Below, in pieces: positions 38,801-45,539 of a DNA stretch of 64,000 bases. Under the pieces are notes generated by a model. It searched no databases. It saw only the letters and a list, made by a program, of their open reading frames with translations, and was not told the origin of the DNA. Every line of letters begins with the position of its first letter. Position 1 is the first letter of the stretch. Position numbers and translations under genes: made by a program. The DNA comes from Schistosoma mansoni (Eukaryota; Platyhelminthes; Trematoda; Strigeidida; Schistosomatidae): NCBI RefSeq assembly GCF_000237925.1, contig NC_031495.1, positions 8,781,852 to 8,845,851 on the forward strand, written 5' to 3'.

Positions 38801-41800
38801 TATCTCTAAAGCCCTTTCAAAAATAATTACTTAACTTTTCCAATAAAAATGTCACGTTGAGTTTAAAGTTTAATAATAGTAAAGAAAGGAAATCATATAT
38901 GACATTATCTTCTTTCTATAATCAATTCATGAAACCGACATATTTTCACAATCATCCAGGTAGGCCCATAAAGTAGTTTATCAAATCAAATTACCATATA
39001 TTAACGTTACACACTGCCTAAAGAAAAATTATAAATCTATTTTAGTCAACTGAACAATATTTCCTGAACAATAAAACTTCTTTAAAGAAAATAGTTATAA
39101 AACTTACCTACTTAATTCCACATGATGCCATTTAGAATCAGTAACTTTATACATTGTCAAAGCATAATGTTGAGAACCACTTCCCATATCAAATGAAAAA
39201 TGTAAATAACTTTTAATTAATTCAAACATTATAAAATCAATTCCTTGTTTATTTGAATTAAATAATAATAAACCATCTTCTTGTGATGTACGAAATGAAA
39301 ATTGTACATTGAATATTTCATAAAGATGCATACTTGGATGATGTAAGTAACAATCAGCTTCTTTAAATGTTATAGAATATAAATGTACATTATCATCATT
39401 TCTTGTGTTAGTTGTTTGTAATAAAGATGTACTGTTATGTATATTGGCTAATGATTGTTGTCGGCGGAACATATCCATAATAGATAAAGTTTTTAACTTG
39501 TCTTTGATTGTAGTCATCTCAATACCTGATAGATATAGTTTTTAAAATAATATACATGATATTACCATTAATCGGTTCATTTCTTTTTTTCAGACAATAA
39601 TACCCATATGTCTATATATATGAAAATGTAAATGAATTAAGTAGTTATAAAAAGTGATTTACTTACCAGTTAATTTACTTAGTATGATTTGAAAGACAGT
39701 TTATATAATAATGGTTACTTTTTAATTTGGTTATTAAGTATTATGCAAAGCATAAGAAACATTGAAGAAGAAGAAGTAGTGATTTAATTAATTTATTCTT
39801 ATAACTATTGAAGTAGAGAGTATAGAATAGTTTCTAGGCAAATAGAAAAATATTAGAAGGGGGTTTTGTGGAGTTTTTAGTATTTTTATATAGTTGAAAT
39901 CATGAGTCAATTGAAGCTAGACCACCATGGAAAACCTGGAAGCACTAGACGGCTGTTTCGTCCTATTGTGAGACTTCTCTATTATTTAGGCGCTCGCGCG
40001 CGAGATCGGTTGGTTCTGGGTTTGAATCTCGCGAGGCGGGATCATGGATGCTCACTGCTGAGGAGTCCCACAACAGAACGGAACGGTCATCCGGTGCTTC
40101 CAGGTTTTCCATAGTTGTCCAGCTGCAATTGACTCACGATTTCAACGATATAATACAGAAAAATAATCTGATAATTTTATTCATCCAAATAGAATATTTC
40201 AAGTTTTGAACATTTAATTTTTATCAGTTTGGGATTTTGACAGAGGTTGGTAAGTTTCCATAATTATAGTTACGAATTAATCTTAGCTGTACTACCATCG
40301 AAACCAGGAGGCACTGAACAGTCGCTTCGTACTAATACGTGGCTTTTCAACAGTGAACGACCCCACCACAACGAACTAAATATATGACCTTCAATCTCAT
40401 GAGACAACGTTTAACAAATAAATCATTACACCAAAATCCAATGCTATACATTCCTATCCTCACTCTTCTCATATTGTGTGACCATCTCACATTGTCTTTC
40501 ATGGGTGACCTCCACACACCCACCATAATTGAACTCAACTTGTCATGACTTCTCACTGGAATGAACTGTAAGTATTTCATCAAGACGTTAATGACTAGTG
40601 ATCACATGATGATTCTCACTGTAAGTCGTTTTTGTTGAGATTGTAGAACTTGTAAAGACTGAACCAGTAACTGATGTTATTTGGATCATCACTGAGAACT
40701 AGGAATCAATGGACAGCTGTTTCATTGTTTTTTGGATTACTGTCCGTTTTTAGCTTTCGGTTAGATAGAATTCCGATAATTTGTCTAATCACAAAGCAAT
40801 GGAAAACATTTAATTTTGTTTTAATTGATGAGTGGTAACTGTGATCTGCATATACAGTTTTGTTATTTACGACTTATTTGAAGGCTGCGGATAACGCTTG
40901 TTATAATATTTACAATTCCAATAGTAGTTTGATAATAAAAGCTGATGATTTTGTTGTGATTGACTTTGTATGAGAGTGATACAGTGATACAGTTTGGTAA
41001 CAAAACATTTATAGCTTCATTTTAATAACCTCTGAGTGTTGCAGTATTTTAAATGTAAGGGGAAGTACTCATCACGTAAGTGGTCGATCGATTAAAACGC
41101 ATAGATATTCATTTTAAACCCCTCCCCGTCACACTTCTAGTTATTCGTACTTAAAGGCTATAAAAGTATTCCAGATATTATACTAACCATATTACTTATA
41201 GCTACAATAAGTAGCTCAATAGTAGTCACTAACATATTTCTAAAATTGTACAACCTAAAGAATGGACTTGGAAAAATTCATGCTTTAGAGAAGATTTGAA
41301 ATTTTCCGTCGGTAATATTCAGAACTTCCACTTATAAGTTCTTTTTGCCATACCAGACTCTTTATTGCAAGTCTTTTTGTATATTTATCTTTAAAAGTGG
41401 AATCCAGGATGTATATTTCTTCCTATTTGGGACTCATTAATTTCATAAATGTACAACTTAGTGTTGACGTTTATACTGAGATTTGAATACAGCACCTTTC
41501 AAACCCTAAGGCTTTATCCACTAATGCGAAAGGTATTAAGTCTGAGTTTCCCTGCGGATGTTAACAATGAGATGTACGTCCGTTCAGCTGATAGAAAGAA
41601 ATGTACGTTCTACATTTCACTGGAATCATATACAAAATACACTGGAAAGTCACTATTTTGTTGAAGTATTTGAATGTTTACATAACACAATGTACATTAA
41701 ATTATATCATTAACTAAACTATACAATGAGAAATAAATTACTCGTACTATGGTGAACAAGAACACGATTGGGGACAACCGAATGTAATTTAACATAACGT

Positions 41801-44800
41801 TACAGAATATCTCATTAAAATATGAGAACCATATAGTGAACAGTCAATTTGCAAAATAACAAACAATTGTCTCAATTTGACTGTTTCTTTTCCAAATATC
41901 CCTCCATAGTCTTCGAATATAATTGTTCATGCATTTTCGTACCAATTGAGTGCCGTTTCCGTTCTCTCCTTATGGATCTTCTACTGAAATACATTCAATG
42001 CCCGACCATCACCATATACTACTTATGTGGATATCAGTAACCCACACCACAGTACAAACAACAAAATGTCAGGGAAAAACGTTGCGAAAAAGAATACTTA
42101 TTTGATACCATAATTGACAATCTCAATGTAGCAAAATTAACTTTTTTAATGGAAATTTAGACAACATATCAATCAAATTATCATGTGAAAACTATTTAAA
42201 GCCAGTATAAATGAATCATTGAAATTTGCGTACTTACCATTATTCATTGATGTCTTCTCTGAACTAGGGCACACTTTACATTTTTGACTTGTATTCTTGA
42301 ATGTTTGTATAGTATTATCGCTTTTTTCAAGATTAATCTAAATATTTATATTAAAAAGATGGTAAAAGAAACCAAAAAGGGTAAAAACAGAGGTAACATA
42401 GTTTCGCATTATTTTGTATAATAATTGCATATTTAACCTGATACGTCTCGTCGATTGAACGCTTTATTCGTTTCCTAAGCTGTTCTGATAACCCACAGGC
42501 TAGAACTACGCAGCGACTTGAACACCAGAGAGAAGACGCAAGTATGAGAGAAACACTTTACTCCAGGGTTCCATCTTGTACAGAAAATCATGAGTATTTA
42601 TAGATGTTAGCGTATGTTAAATCAACATCATATTTCAGCCAACCCATTAACGACATATTATGCTACCGACCAATAGTAGCGCGCCACGTTAGAATTCTAG
42701 AATGTTCCATCGTGCTCTGATTGGCTAGGGCTCTTCGGCCCCTTTTTGGGCCTCTGGAGGCTCCGTTGAAGTTCTCCAGAAGACGACTCAACATAACCGT
42801 GTCGGGTGTGCAGACGGTGTCCACAGAATACAAAAGATGGTCACTGAATATCTTTAATTAATTCCTGTTATACTTGTACAGTGTTCAATCCCAGATTGGT
42901 AGTCTTGAGTTAAAACGTCTACGAGCAAGATCAAAAGTACTGGATTCTATTCCTTGTGATGTGTTCGTGAATGCACACTTCTGATAAGTCCTATACTAGA
43001 ATCAGTTAGCTGTCTAGTCCTTCAACGTTTTAAATGGTTGTCTGACTTAAATCGGTTCCCGGTCTCGACAATATGAAAGTTATTTAACTGTCAACAAATC
43101 ATTTCAGATCTCATAAACTACACTAGTAATAGTACACTTGAACTATCGTCGTTAGGTTGTTTTAGATTGTTGATCATAATTATTTGAATTTATTTTCAAA
43201 TTTGAATATAGGATGACTTACAATGAAATTTTTCATAGTTGAAATCATGAGTCAATTGAAGCTAGACCACCATAGAAAACCTAGAAGCACTAGACGGCCG
43301 TTTCGTCCTATTGTGGGATTCCTCACAATTGCGCACCCACAATCCCGCCGTCCAGTGCTCCCAGGTTTTCCATGGTGGTCTAGCTTCAAATAACTCATTA
43401 TTTTAACTGTTTTACCGAAAATCTCCACAAAATCCCTTCTCAATGAAATTTTTGCTCACTGTCTTGCCTAACTGACGATACAACTAAACATTAAGACCAT
43501 TATTATACTTTTATAAATGAATTGAGGTTGATAATTAAGTTTCAATGAAACTTTTCTAATGAATAATTTATGTGTTTAATTCAGAAACTATTTATACATT
43601 TAATTAGTGATCTACCTAAATTATTTTTTTGGTATTTTTAGAAACACCTCACTGTTTCATTACCATCAATTAGAATGTTGACTTATTTCTGTGAAAAGGA
43701 GAATACTGGTAAGGTATTTATCCATCACTTTATAATGTTGAAAGCTTGCTTGATTCAAAAAAACCTCCTTATGCAACGAAAGAATTAACCATTTTAATTT
43801 GTCTACTTACTCATTGAAAGATTATAATAGAAAATAGTCATACAATAGTGTAATTTAAACAGGATTCTTTTGTAAATTCGGAATTCAACTTAAATGTACT
43901 ACATTTTACGGAAGGACGAATTGTTGACAAACTTTTAGTTCTAGGTTCGATCCCCATTGGGGGTGGGAATGATACAACTGTCCAGTACTTCTTTGCTTTC
44001 AATAACCATCTAATTAAGATCACTATAATTTGAATCATATAATCCAAAAATCTGCATAAATACTATGTGCTCCTTTGTAGAAAAATGAGGTGTGTTATCT
44101 TCGGTGATCTCATAATCTATGTGTAAATTTTGAGCGGATTTTAGGTTATCCTTAAAAATCTCTACCGATCAGAAAACATATCATATAGAGAAACAATATA
44201 GCATAAGAATCTATAACAATTATCTTTAATATACATCTCCGGATGATCTTACGTTGACCGTGACACAGTGATCGTAGCATTATTCAGATAGGGACCTACA
44301 CGAACCTTATTCGTCGGTGTATATAAAGGTGTCTGATTGAAGGTGCTTCATTATACCCGGTACCGATGTTTTTAAATTGTGACTACTTAAATTTTGAAAA
44401 CGTCCATTTTGTAATGTTTCATCACAAATAGTGAACATTTATGGAACTGCTACTTATCTAATCTTCTTTGACATCCTCTTCTCTATTCGACTTTCCTTTC
44501 CTGATGACTGTTCCATCAATTTTTTAATATTCACTCTACTCCTCAAAAAGATAGATTCGAGTTCACCACTCTTATTTCTTTGTATAAATCTAGAACAAGC
44601 TGAAATCGTACCGTTTTTGCTGAATATTTTTCCGATGTTCATTGCTTCGGAATACTACGTCAGCTCGATAATCTATACATTGTTCAGCAGTTATTTCAAG
44701 TTTTGCCACCACAAATGATAAATCCTCTCAATAATCCCATTTCTCAGCCGTATGGTGATCGTACTTGTTCATTTTGCATTCAAATATGTCCCATGACCTT

Positions 44801-45136
44801 GAAGTCGGTCACTCAATTCTGATTGGCTAGCTCACAAATTACTATCACTATAACATTATATTAGTTGTGTATCAAAATAAAAACTATTGCACATGTAAAT
44901 ACAATTAGCAGTTAATGAAAGTGCATATTTTCCACTGACAAACAATATTAGGATTAGGTGAATTGATTAAATACAATATGAATGAAATACGTCAAACATT
45001 TACAGCTTTTTTACTCAAGCAATCATTCCTCCATTGTTGAATGACTTACCTGGAATGAATCAAGCATAGTTTCCTTTGAATGAATAGAAAATATACACTG
45101 ACAAATTAAGATAATAATTAGAAGAATAAGAGTCAT
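15826..45136 (-). CDS. Neurexin-like synaptic adhesion receptor, 10-exon gene (LNS-EGF-LNS-TM)
   Basis: The join of ten exons (45136-45050, 42337-42238, 39525-39108, 35639-35444, 33688-33358, 31294-31020, 28680-28512, 26113-26018, 18820-18679, 16660-15826) gives 2649 nt and 882 residues, with all phases consistent. Predicted order: signal peptide (1-20), linker with a C-x2-C, LNS domain (about 109-300), EGF-like (about 318-375), second LNS (about 379-590), Asn/Ser/Thr-rich stalk, membrane span (about 711-733), cytoplasmic tail. Family hallmarks are [11 protein letters not shown] then AGTTFLYGF after the EGF, and [20 protein letters not shown] near the end of LNS 2; both match vertebrate neurexin EGF3/LNS6. 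Neurexins are presynaptic type I receptors that bind neuroligin-type partners; that role is inferred from the family. This looks like the last LNS5-EGF3-LNS6 module of an alpha-neurexin with its own signal peptide. A Caspr/neurexin-IV protein is less likely because there is no discoidin or fibrinogen-like region. Confidence 0.88.
16664..17799. other. Neurexin intron 9, unique part
   Basis: AT-rich. The hydrophobic 77-residue plus-strand frame at 16763 is a chance open frame in T-rich DNA. No repeats recognised. Confidence 0.5.
17800..18095 (+). repeat. Penelope-like 3' UTR fragment with mutated hammerhead-like block
   Basis: Carries GTGAGCAGCCGATGAGAAA, TCAAGAAATATAATGAATTC and TTCACCCATGCCTGTTC, the same arrangement as the Penelope-like 3' end at 10.15 kb. 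The conserved U of CUGAUGA is C here. It lies in neurexin intron 9, antisense. Confidence 0.5.
18320..18490 (-). mobile_element. Sm-alpha-like repeat in neurexin intron 9
   Basis: Full head plus hammerhead region (18344-18392) with CTGACGA and GAAAC intact. Stem II is weakened (GTCCT against AAGAA) and the stem I partner is CTGTGT. Sense strand relative to neurexin, about 190 bp downstream of exon 9. Confidence 0.75.
18679..18820 (-). CDS. Neurexin exon 9: end of LNS domain 2 and membrane-proximal region
   Basis: 142 nt, acceptor cctttag, donor GATGA|GTAAGT. It encodes [14 protein letters not shown], a signature neurexin LNS6 end, then [13 protein letters not shown], comparable to VGEVPS in vertebrate neurexins just before the stalk. 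Phase 1 in, phase 2 out. Confidence 0.87.
18821..20299. other. Neurexin intron 8, distal part
   Basis: No coding exon or shared repeat was identified between exon 9 and the RTE remnant. Confidence 0.5.
20300..22390 (+). pseudogene. Decayed RTE-like non-LTR retrotransposon (plus strand)
   Basis: Translation across frames recovers RTE-like reverse transcriptase landmarks interrupted by stops and frameshifts: ...[14 protein letters not shown] near 20630, [20 protein letters not shown]-like sequence near 20790, [20 protein letters not shown] at about 21310, and the C-terminal block [18 protein letters not shown] (22150-22210) through [17 protein letters not shown] (22310-22350). The endonuclease part and promoter end are missing. 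The element lies in neurexin intron 8, antisense to the gene, and cannot be active. Confidence 0.8.
22523..23025 (+). mobile_element. Solo LTR, family R3, degraded 3' end
   Basis: 503 bp beginning TGTTATGATC, with the shared TTTATATACCAGACAGAC block and AACATTTGTACAA. Candidate target duplication CAATT at 22518-22522 and 23026-23030; the 3' terminus is CGA rather than CA. It lies about 130 bp past the RTE remnant. Confidence 0.68.
23031..24999. other. Neurexin intron 8, middle part
   Basis: 24539-24780 (minus) and 27380-27610 (minus) share GTTACTGACTTTC(C/T)A and nearby blocks, so both may be pieces of an unnamed repeat. A decayed SINE-like TGCTGATGAATTCC block lies at 23565. Otherwise nothing. 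Confidence 0.35.
25000..25300 (-). mobile_element. Sm-alpha-like repeat with compensated hammerhead
   Basis: Head with B-box-like remnant and hammerhead at 25138-25186. The flank block (TGTTTAAGACTGTAATTG) is at 25020 and again at 25355-25440. Lies in neurexin intron 8, sense strand, about 700 bp past exon 8. Confidence 0.75.
25138..25186 (-). ncRNA. Sm-alpha hammerhead ribozyme with compensatory stem II
   Basis: CTGACGA, stem II GTCT/AGAT (both strands changed from GTCC/GGAC but still able to pair), GAAAC, GCGCGTA (GUA is an allowed cleavage triplet) and a perfect ATCCAG/CTGGAT stem I. Confidence 0.72.
26018..26113 (-). CDS. Neurexin exon 8: LNS domain 2, WIGHAP and FHGHMTG region
   Basis: 96 nt, acceptor ttttgtag, donor ACTG|GTAAGT. 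It encodes [17 protein letters not shown] and IFHGHMT, equivalent to IIIGG...FQGQLSG in vertebrate neurexin LNS6. Phases 1 in and 1 out. It is too short to be found as an open reading frame alone, but fits exons 7 and 9 exactly. Confidence 0.86.
26272..26585 (+). mobile_element. SINE family 2, near-full plus-strand copy with leader
   Basis: Leader ATGTGCTCATTAGTGACTAG, TTTAGTGAGAAGCCGTGACC, head with GGTTCAAATCCCACGAG, a ribozyme deletion (CTGAGGA lost) and a tail ending ACAACCCTATACTGATG. Lies in neurexin intron 7, antisense, between exons 7 and 8. Confidence 0.65.
28130..28355 (+). mobile_element. Foldback SINE family 2 copy
   Basis: Inverted arm AAAACCTGGAAGTACTAGAC, head with GGTTCGAATGCCG, CTGTTGAGGAGTCTC (core C lost), GGGACGAAACGG, then a diverged tail. 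Lies in neurexin intron 7, antisense. Confidence 0.6.
28512..28680 (-). CDS. Neurexin exon 7: central strands of LNS domain 2
   Basis: 169 nt, acceptor tgtttcag, donor AATA|GTAAGC. It encodes [14 protein letters not shown] and then [21 protein letters not shown], the laminin-G pattern of a glycine turn, H-x-[IV] strand and VD strand. Phase 0 in, phase 1 out. A hammerhead-bearing SINE lies about 180 nt upstream of its acceptor. Confidence 0.87.
28780..29095 (-). mobile_element. Foldback tRNA-headed SINE with intact hammerhead core
   Basis: On the minus strand: an inverted copy of the 3' tail, a tRNA-like head (GTGGTCTATCGG A-box region, GGTTCGAATC-like B box with one change), GATCGTGGATGC, the hammerhead (28859-28904), then the tail. 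The two arms (about 28807-28864 and 28991-29045) are about 50 bp each and complementary. It sits in neurexin intron 6 in sense orientation, just upstream of exon 7. Confidence 0.8.
28859..28904 (-). ncRNA. Hammerhead ribozyme motif, complete (SINE family 2)
   Basis: 46 nt in order: stem I GCACTG, core CTGAGGA, stem II GTCC/GGAC around a 7-nt loop, GAAAC, short GGCC stem III, GTC cleavage triplet, and CAGTGC pairing perfectly with GCACTG. All conserved core positions are present. Activity is inferred, not shown. It lies about 180 nt upstream of the neurexin exon 7 acceptor on the sense strand. Confidence 0.75.
29100..30479. other. Neurexin intron 6, unique part
   Basis: Apart from a Sm-alpha flank trace at 29260-29345 (TTTGCATCC end), no features. 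Confidence 0.5.
30480..30895 (+). mobile_element. Two SINE family 2 units in series with an inverted tail between
   Basis: First unit tail at 30515-30640. Then an inverted tail (ATCAGAAGGGGTTTTGTAG) leads into a second unit with head GGCTCAATAGTCTATCGG and GAGTTCGAATCTCGCGAGG. Its ribozyme region has CTGAGGA but GGACAAAAC (G to A in the essential GAAAC). Lies in neurexin intron 6, antisense, about 130 bp beyond the exon 6 3' end. Confidence 0.68.
31020..31294 (-). CDS. Neurexin exon 6: start of LNS domain 2
   Basis: 275 nt, acceptor tttatcag, donor TTTTTA|GTAAGT. Entry phase 1 creates Ala378, giving [15 protein letters not shown], which matches the neurexin GTTYIF start of LNS6. It then runs through the [20 protein letters not shown] strand pair of the laminin-G fold, with an insertion of about 30 residues before it compared with vertebrate LNS6. 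Confidence 0.87.
31860..32841 (-). pseudogene. Penelope-like element fragment: reverse transcriptase palm and GIY-YIG region
   Basis: The minus strand reads [20 protein letters not shown] (YIDD catalytic motif, about 32780), a frameshift at about 32655, [17 protein letters not shown] and [18 protein letters not shown]. Then [18 protein letters not shown] (GIY-YIG-like, with an extra Asn) and [18 protein letters not shown] near the 3' end. It is broken by at least two frameshifts and begins at an (AT)n tract, a common Penelope insertion context. It lies in neurexin intron 5 in sense orientation. Confidence 0.8.
32839..32882. repeat. (AT)n microsatellite at the Penelope-like junction
   Basis: Pure alternating TA run abutting the 5' end of the Penelope-like fragment. 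Penelope-like elements often sit beside such runs. Confidence 0.95.
33030..33260 (+). repeat. Sm-alpha-like repeat, plus strand, ribozyme mutated
   Basis: Flank block at 33040-33090, decayed head, then CTGACGAGTCCGAAACAGG with AAAAC in place of GAAAC, and ACTCCAATGATAGCC. Lies in neurexin intron 5, antisense, about 100 bp past exon 5. Confidence 0.65.
33358..33688 (-). CDS. Neurexin exon 5: end of LNS 1, cysteine-containing linker and EGF-like module
   Basis: 331 nt, acceptor cctag, donor AAGAG|GTAACA. It starts [15 protein letters not shown], closing LNS 1 with likely disulfide partners Cys269 and Cys300. About 45 residues containing Cys308 and Cys318 follow, then the EGF core CLNDGLC...CAC...SFEGDRC (Cys348, 354, 363, 365, 375). 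Only five cysteines sit in the core, so the first EGF cysteine must come from the linker (Cys318 or Cys308), leaving an unusually long C1-C2 loop. Confidence 0.88.
34150..34330 (+). pseudogene. Penelope-like GIY-YIG fragment
   Basis: The plus strand encodes [20 protein letters not shown], matching the F-x-CSCGA-x-YIGRT core of Penelope endonucleases, with ERT replacing GRT. Only about 60 residues are recognisable. Lies in neurexin intron 4, antisense. Confidence 0.5.
34350..34880. repeat. Cluster of degraded SINE family 2 pieces
   Basis: 34360-34420: GAAGAGTCC, GGATGAAACAGC and CCAGTGCTTCC. 34500-34600: leader-like TGTGATCACTAGTGATT and CAAGTGAGAAGTGACAAC. 34790-34880: tail only. No intact ribozyme and no coding signal. 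Confidence 0.45.
34935..35110 (-). mobile_element. Truncated SINE family 2 copy with intact hammerhead core
   Basis: Contains the whole tail (AGAAGGGGTCTTGTGGAG inverted, CCACCATGG, CCTGG) and the hammerhead, but the tRNA-like head is missing: after GCATCCATTATCC the sequence changes. Lies in neurexin intron 4, sense strand. Confidence 0.75.
35025..35070 (-). ncRNA. Hammerhead ribozyme motif, complete (SINE family 2)
   Basis: Same 46-nt arrangement as at 28.86 kb with one loop II difference (CATAGTA): GCACTG/CAGTGC stem I, CTGAGGA, GTCC/GGAC, GAAAC, GGCC, GTC. Sense strand of neurexin intron 4. Confidence 0.74.
35444..35639 (-). CDS. Neurexin exon 4: second half of LNS domain 1
   Basis: 196 nt, acceptor ttattag and donor CAG|GTAATC. 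It encodes [17 protein letters not shown], then [12 protein letters not shown] and YHGFQ, the usual LFIGG..FxGC end of a laminin-G domain. Phase 2 entry completes Arg202, and it leaves in phase 0. Open frames on the opposite strand over this exon are shadows. Confidence 0.87.
35745..35950 (-). pseudogene. Terminal piece of the same RTE fragment, 3' of the solo LTR
   Basis: Downstream of the LTR on the minus strand the text continues CAAACTG-CATCACGAGG, i.e. the NCITRQ block, then an [10 protein letters not shown]-like segment and [19 protein letters not shown]. It has internal stops. Together with 36465-37030 it makes one retrotransposon 3' end. Its opposite strand gives the open frames at 35532-35982, which are not genes. 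Confidence 0.75.
35951..36464 (-). mobile_element. Solo LTR, family R3, inserted into an RTE fragment
   Basis: 514 bp with inverted ends TGTTATA...TATAACA and a perfect 5-bp duplication GTTTG on both sides (35946-35950, 36465-36469). The RTE reading frame is interrupted at this exact point and resumes after it, proving insertion order. The orientation follows from the TATA-like and AATAAA motifs on the minus strand. Confidence 0.88.
36465..37030 (-). pseudogene. RTE-like retrotransposon C-terminal fragment, split by a solo LTR
   Basis: The minus strand encodes [20 protein letters not shown] and [20 protein letters not shown], the standard end of an RTE-like reverse transcriptase, then [11 protein letters not shown] where a 514-bp solo LTR (35951-36464) interrupts it. 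The frame resumes beyond the LTR with CITRQSL...RGNRRK-like sequence at about 35945-35750. It is the same family as the element at 20.3-22.4 kb. It lies in neurexin intron 3 in sense orientation and is 5'-truncated and dead. Confidence 0.82.
37290..37740 (-). repeat. Third tRNA-headed repeat with internal direct duplication
   Basis: The minus strand at about 37565-37500 reads CCGGATAGCCCAGTGGTAAC ... GGGATCGAATTTGTC, an A-box/B-box pair. A 75-bp block (ACAATTGATTG(A/G)TCACTGG ... CCTTCTTAGTG) occurs at 37316-37390 and again at 37599-37673. No hammerhead core was seen. Lies in neurexin intron 3. Confidence 0.5.
37741..39107. other. Neurexin intron 3, unique part next to exon 3
   Basis: No repeat or exon-like segment supported. 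Confidence 0.5.
39108..39525 (-). CDS. Neurexin exon 3: linker and first half of LNS domain 1
   Basis: 418 nt, phase 1 in and phase 2 out (AGTAG|GTAAGTT). The first about 45 residues are a polar linker. From [15 protein letters not shown] onward the sequence follows a laminin-G fold: [14 protein letters not shown] strand, then [14 protein letters not shown], then the WHHVELSR strand. The split at HHVELS|R is continued exactly by exon 4. Confidence 0.88.
39845..40175 (+). mobile_element. Foldback SINE family 2 copy with long inverted arm
   Basis: The inverted 5' arm runs through the tail and back into the ribozyme (CCGTTTCGTCC-like) before fusing to the head at TTTAGGCGCTCGCGCGCGAG. The forward ribozyme has CTGAGGA but GGAAC in place of GAAAC. 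It lies upstream of neurexin exon 3, antisense. Confidence 0.65.
40260..40640 (-). repeat. Degraded SINE family 2 with leader
   Basis: Arm CCATCGAAACCAGGAGGCAC, traces of the head, and the leader read inverted as ACTTCTCACTGG and ATGACTAGTGATCACATG. No ribozyme core remains. Confidence 0.45.
41380..41535 (-). repeat. Strongly degraded Sm-alpha-like repeat
   Basis: GTGGAATCCAGGATG, CCTATTTGGGACTCATTAAT and a head remnant GATTTGAATACAGCACC. The core is lost. Lies in neurexin intron 2. Confidence 0.4.
41740..42065 (-). repeat. Dispersed repeat R4, minus-strand copy in intron 2
   Basis: CTATGGTGAACAAGAACACG to AGTAACCCACACCACAGTAC. The best-preserved boundaries of the family are seen by comparing this copy with that at 14.8 kb. 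The 63-residue open frame over it is not a gene. Confidence 0.6.
42238..42337 (-). CDS. Neurexin exon 2: N-terminal linker
   Basis: 100 nt between acceptor tttagATTAATC (rising on the minus strand) and donor AATG|GTAAGT, entering in phase 0 and leaving in phase 1. It encodes 33 residues starting [11 protein letters not shown] with a CKVC pair; no domain is recognised. The exon is supported mainly by exact phase fit with exons 1 and 3. Confidence 0.78.
42439..42843 (-). mobile_element. Probable solo LTR (second LTR family) in neurexin intron 1
   Basis: The minus strand has a GC-richer leader, TATA-like TCTATAAATACTC (about 42605-42593) and AATAAA (42468-42463), with TGA...TCA ends. This layout (promoter, short R region, poly(A) signal) fits an LTR. 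No clear target duplication was found, so the edges are approximate. It lies about 100 bp upstream of neurexin exon 2 in sense orientation. A diverged relative is at 1615-1960. Confidence 0.55.
42895..43075 (+). repeat. Degraded SINE family 2 copy
   Basis: Retains a head-like stretch, CACTTCTGATAAGTCC and CTGTCTAGTCCTTC, in the same order as intact elements. Decayed beyond function. Confidence 0.4.
43205..43445 (-). mobile_element. Foldback element without tRNA head
   Basis: Two arms of about 60 bp (43236-43300 and 43344-43410) flank only about 45 bp. The forward arm carries GGACGAAACGGCC, but CTGAGGA reads GTGAGGA. It can form a near-complete hairpin. Lies in neurexin intron 1, sense. Confidence 0.7.
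43885..44060 (+). repeat. Degraded tRNA-headed repeat
   Basis: Has a B-box-like TAGGTTCGATCCCC followed by ACTGTCCAGTACTTCT and AACCATCTAATTAAGATC. It resembles SINE family 2 with the ribozyme deleted. Confidence 0.45.
44061..45049. other. Neurexin intron 1, unique part
   Basis: Overlapping frames on both strands at 44431-44718 have no family resemblance and no convincing splice pair. Treated as non-coding. Confidence 0.4.
45050..45136 (-). CDS. Neurexin exon 1: start codon and signal peptide
   Basis: The ATG is at 45136-45134. It encodes 29 residues beginning [17 protein letters not shown], a strong hydrophobic signal-peptide core with likely cleavage near residues 17-20. The exon ends CAG|GTAAGT in phase 0, joining exon 2 across a 2.7-kb intron. 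A four-codon upstream ORF (45147-45133) overlaps the start in another frame. I chose this start because it is the only ATG giving a secretory leader in frame with exon 2. Confidence 0.8.
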
Positions 45137-45147
45137 ATCATCGTCAT
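45133..45147 (-). promoter_or_regulatory. Four-codon upstream ORF overlapping the neurexin start
   Basis: ATG-ACG-ATG-ATA-TGA sits just before the main start, and its stop overlaps the main ATG as ATGA in another frame. It could depress or couple translation of the main ORF if the 5' leader includes it. The true 5' end, or a spliced-leader site, is not visible. Confidence 0.45.
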
Positions 45148-45539
45148 GAAAACTAAACAACACGTCATATTCCAATCCAATGCTCGCTTAATAGTTGATT
45201 GAACAACATAAGAGTAACAAATAGTCTGTACAATTATATACGTCAATCCTTTTTTCATTGATGTTATAGTATATCTAAATAACAAATAAAATGAATGAGA
45301 TATTAATTGTTTATACTAGGCGCATGAAATAGTTAATTATATGCCCTACTCACTAAATATTCTTCTCAGTACAGTCAAACTGAGAAACTCTACCCATACG
45401 ACTAAATATTGTGGATTTTGCTATTCATAAAAGCTATTTAGAGATTACTTGATGTATGAAATAGATAGAATGTGGCTAGAATTAGAATCTTAAACTTTTC
45501 TTCGGTCATATTCGTGACTCATCAACTAGATATACTTAT

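Noticed and set aside
44431-44718. Hydrophobic 95-residue ORF (plus) and a 62-residue ORF (minus)
   Set aside because: No family resemblance, no splice context fitting neurexin phases, and composition follows AT-rich intron.
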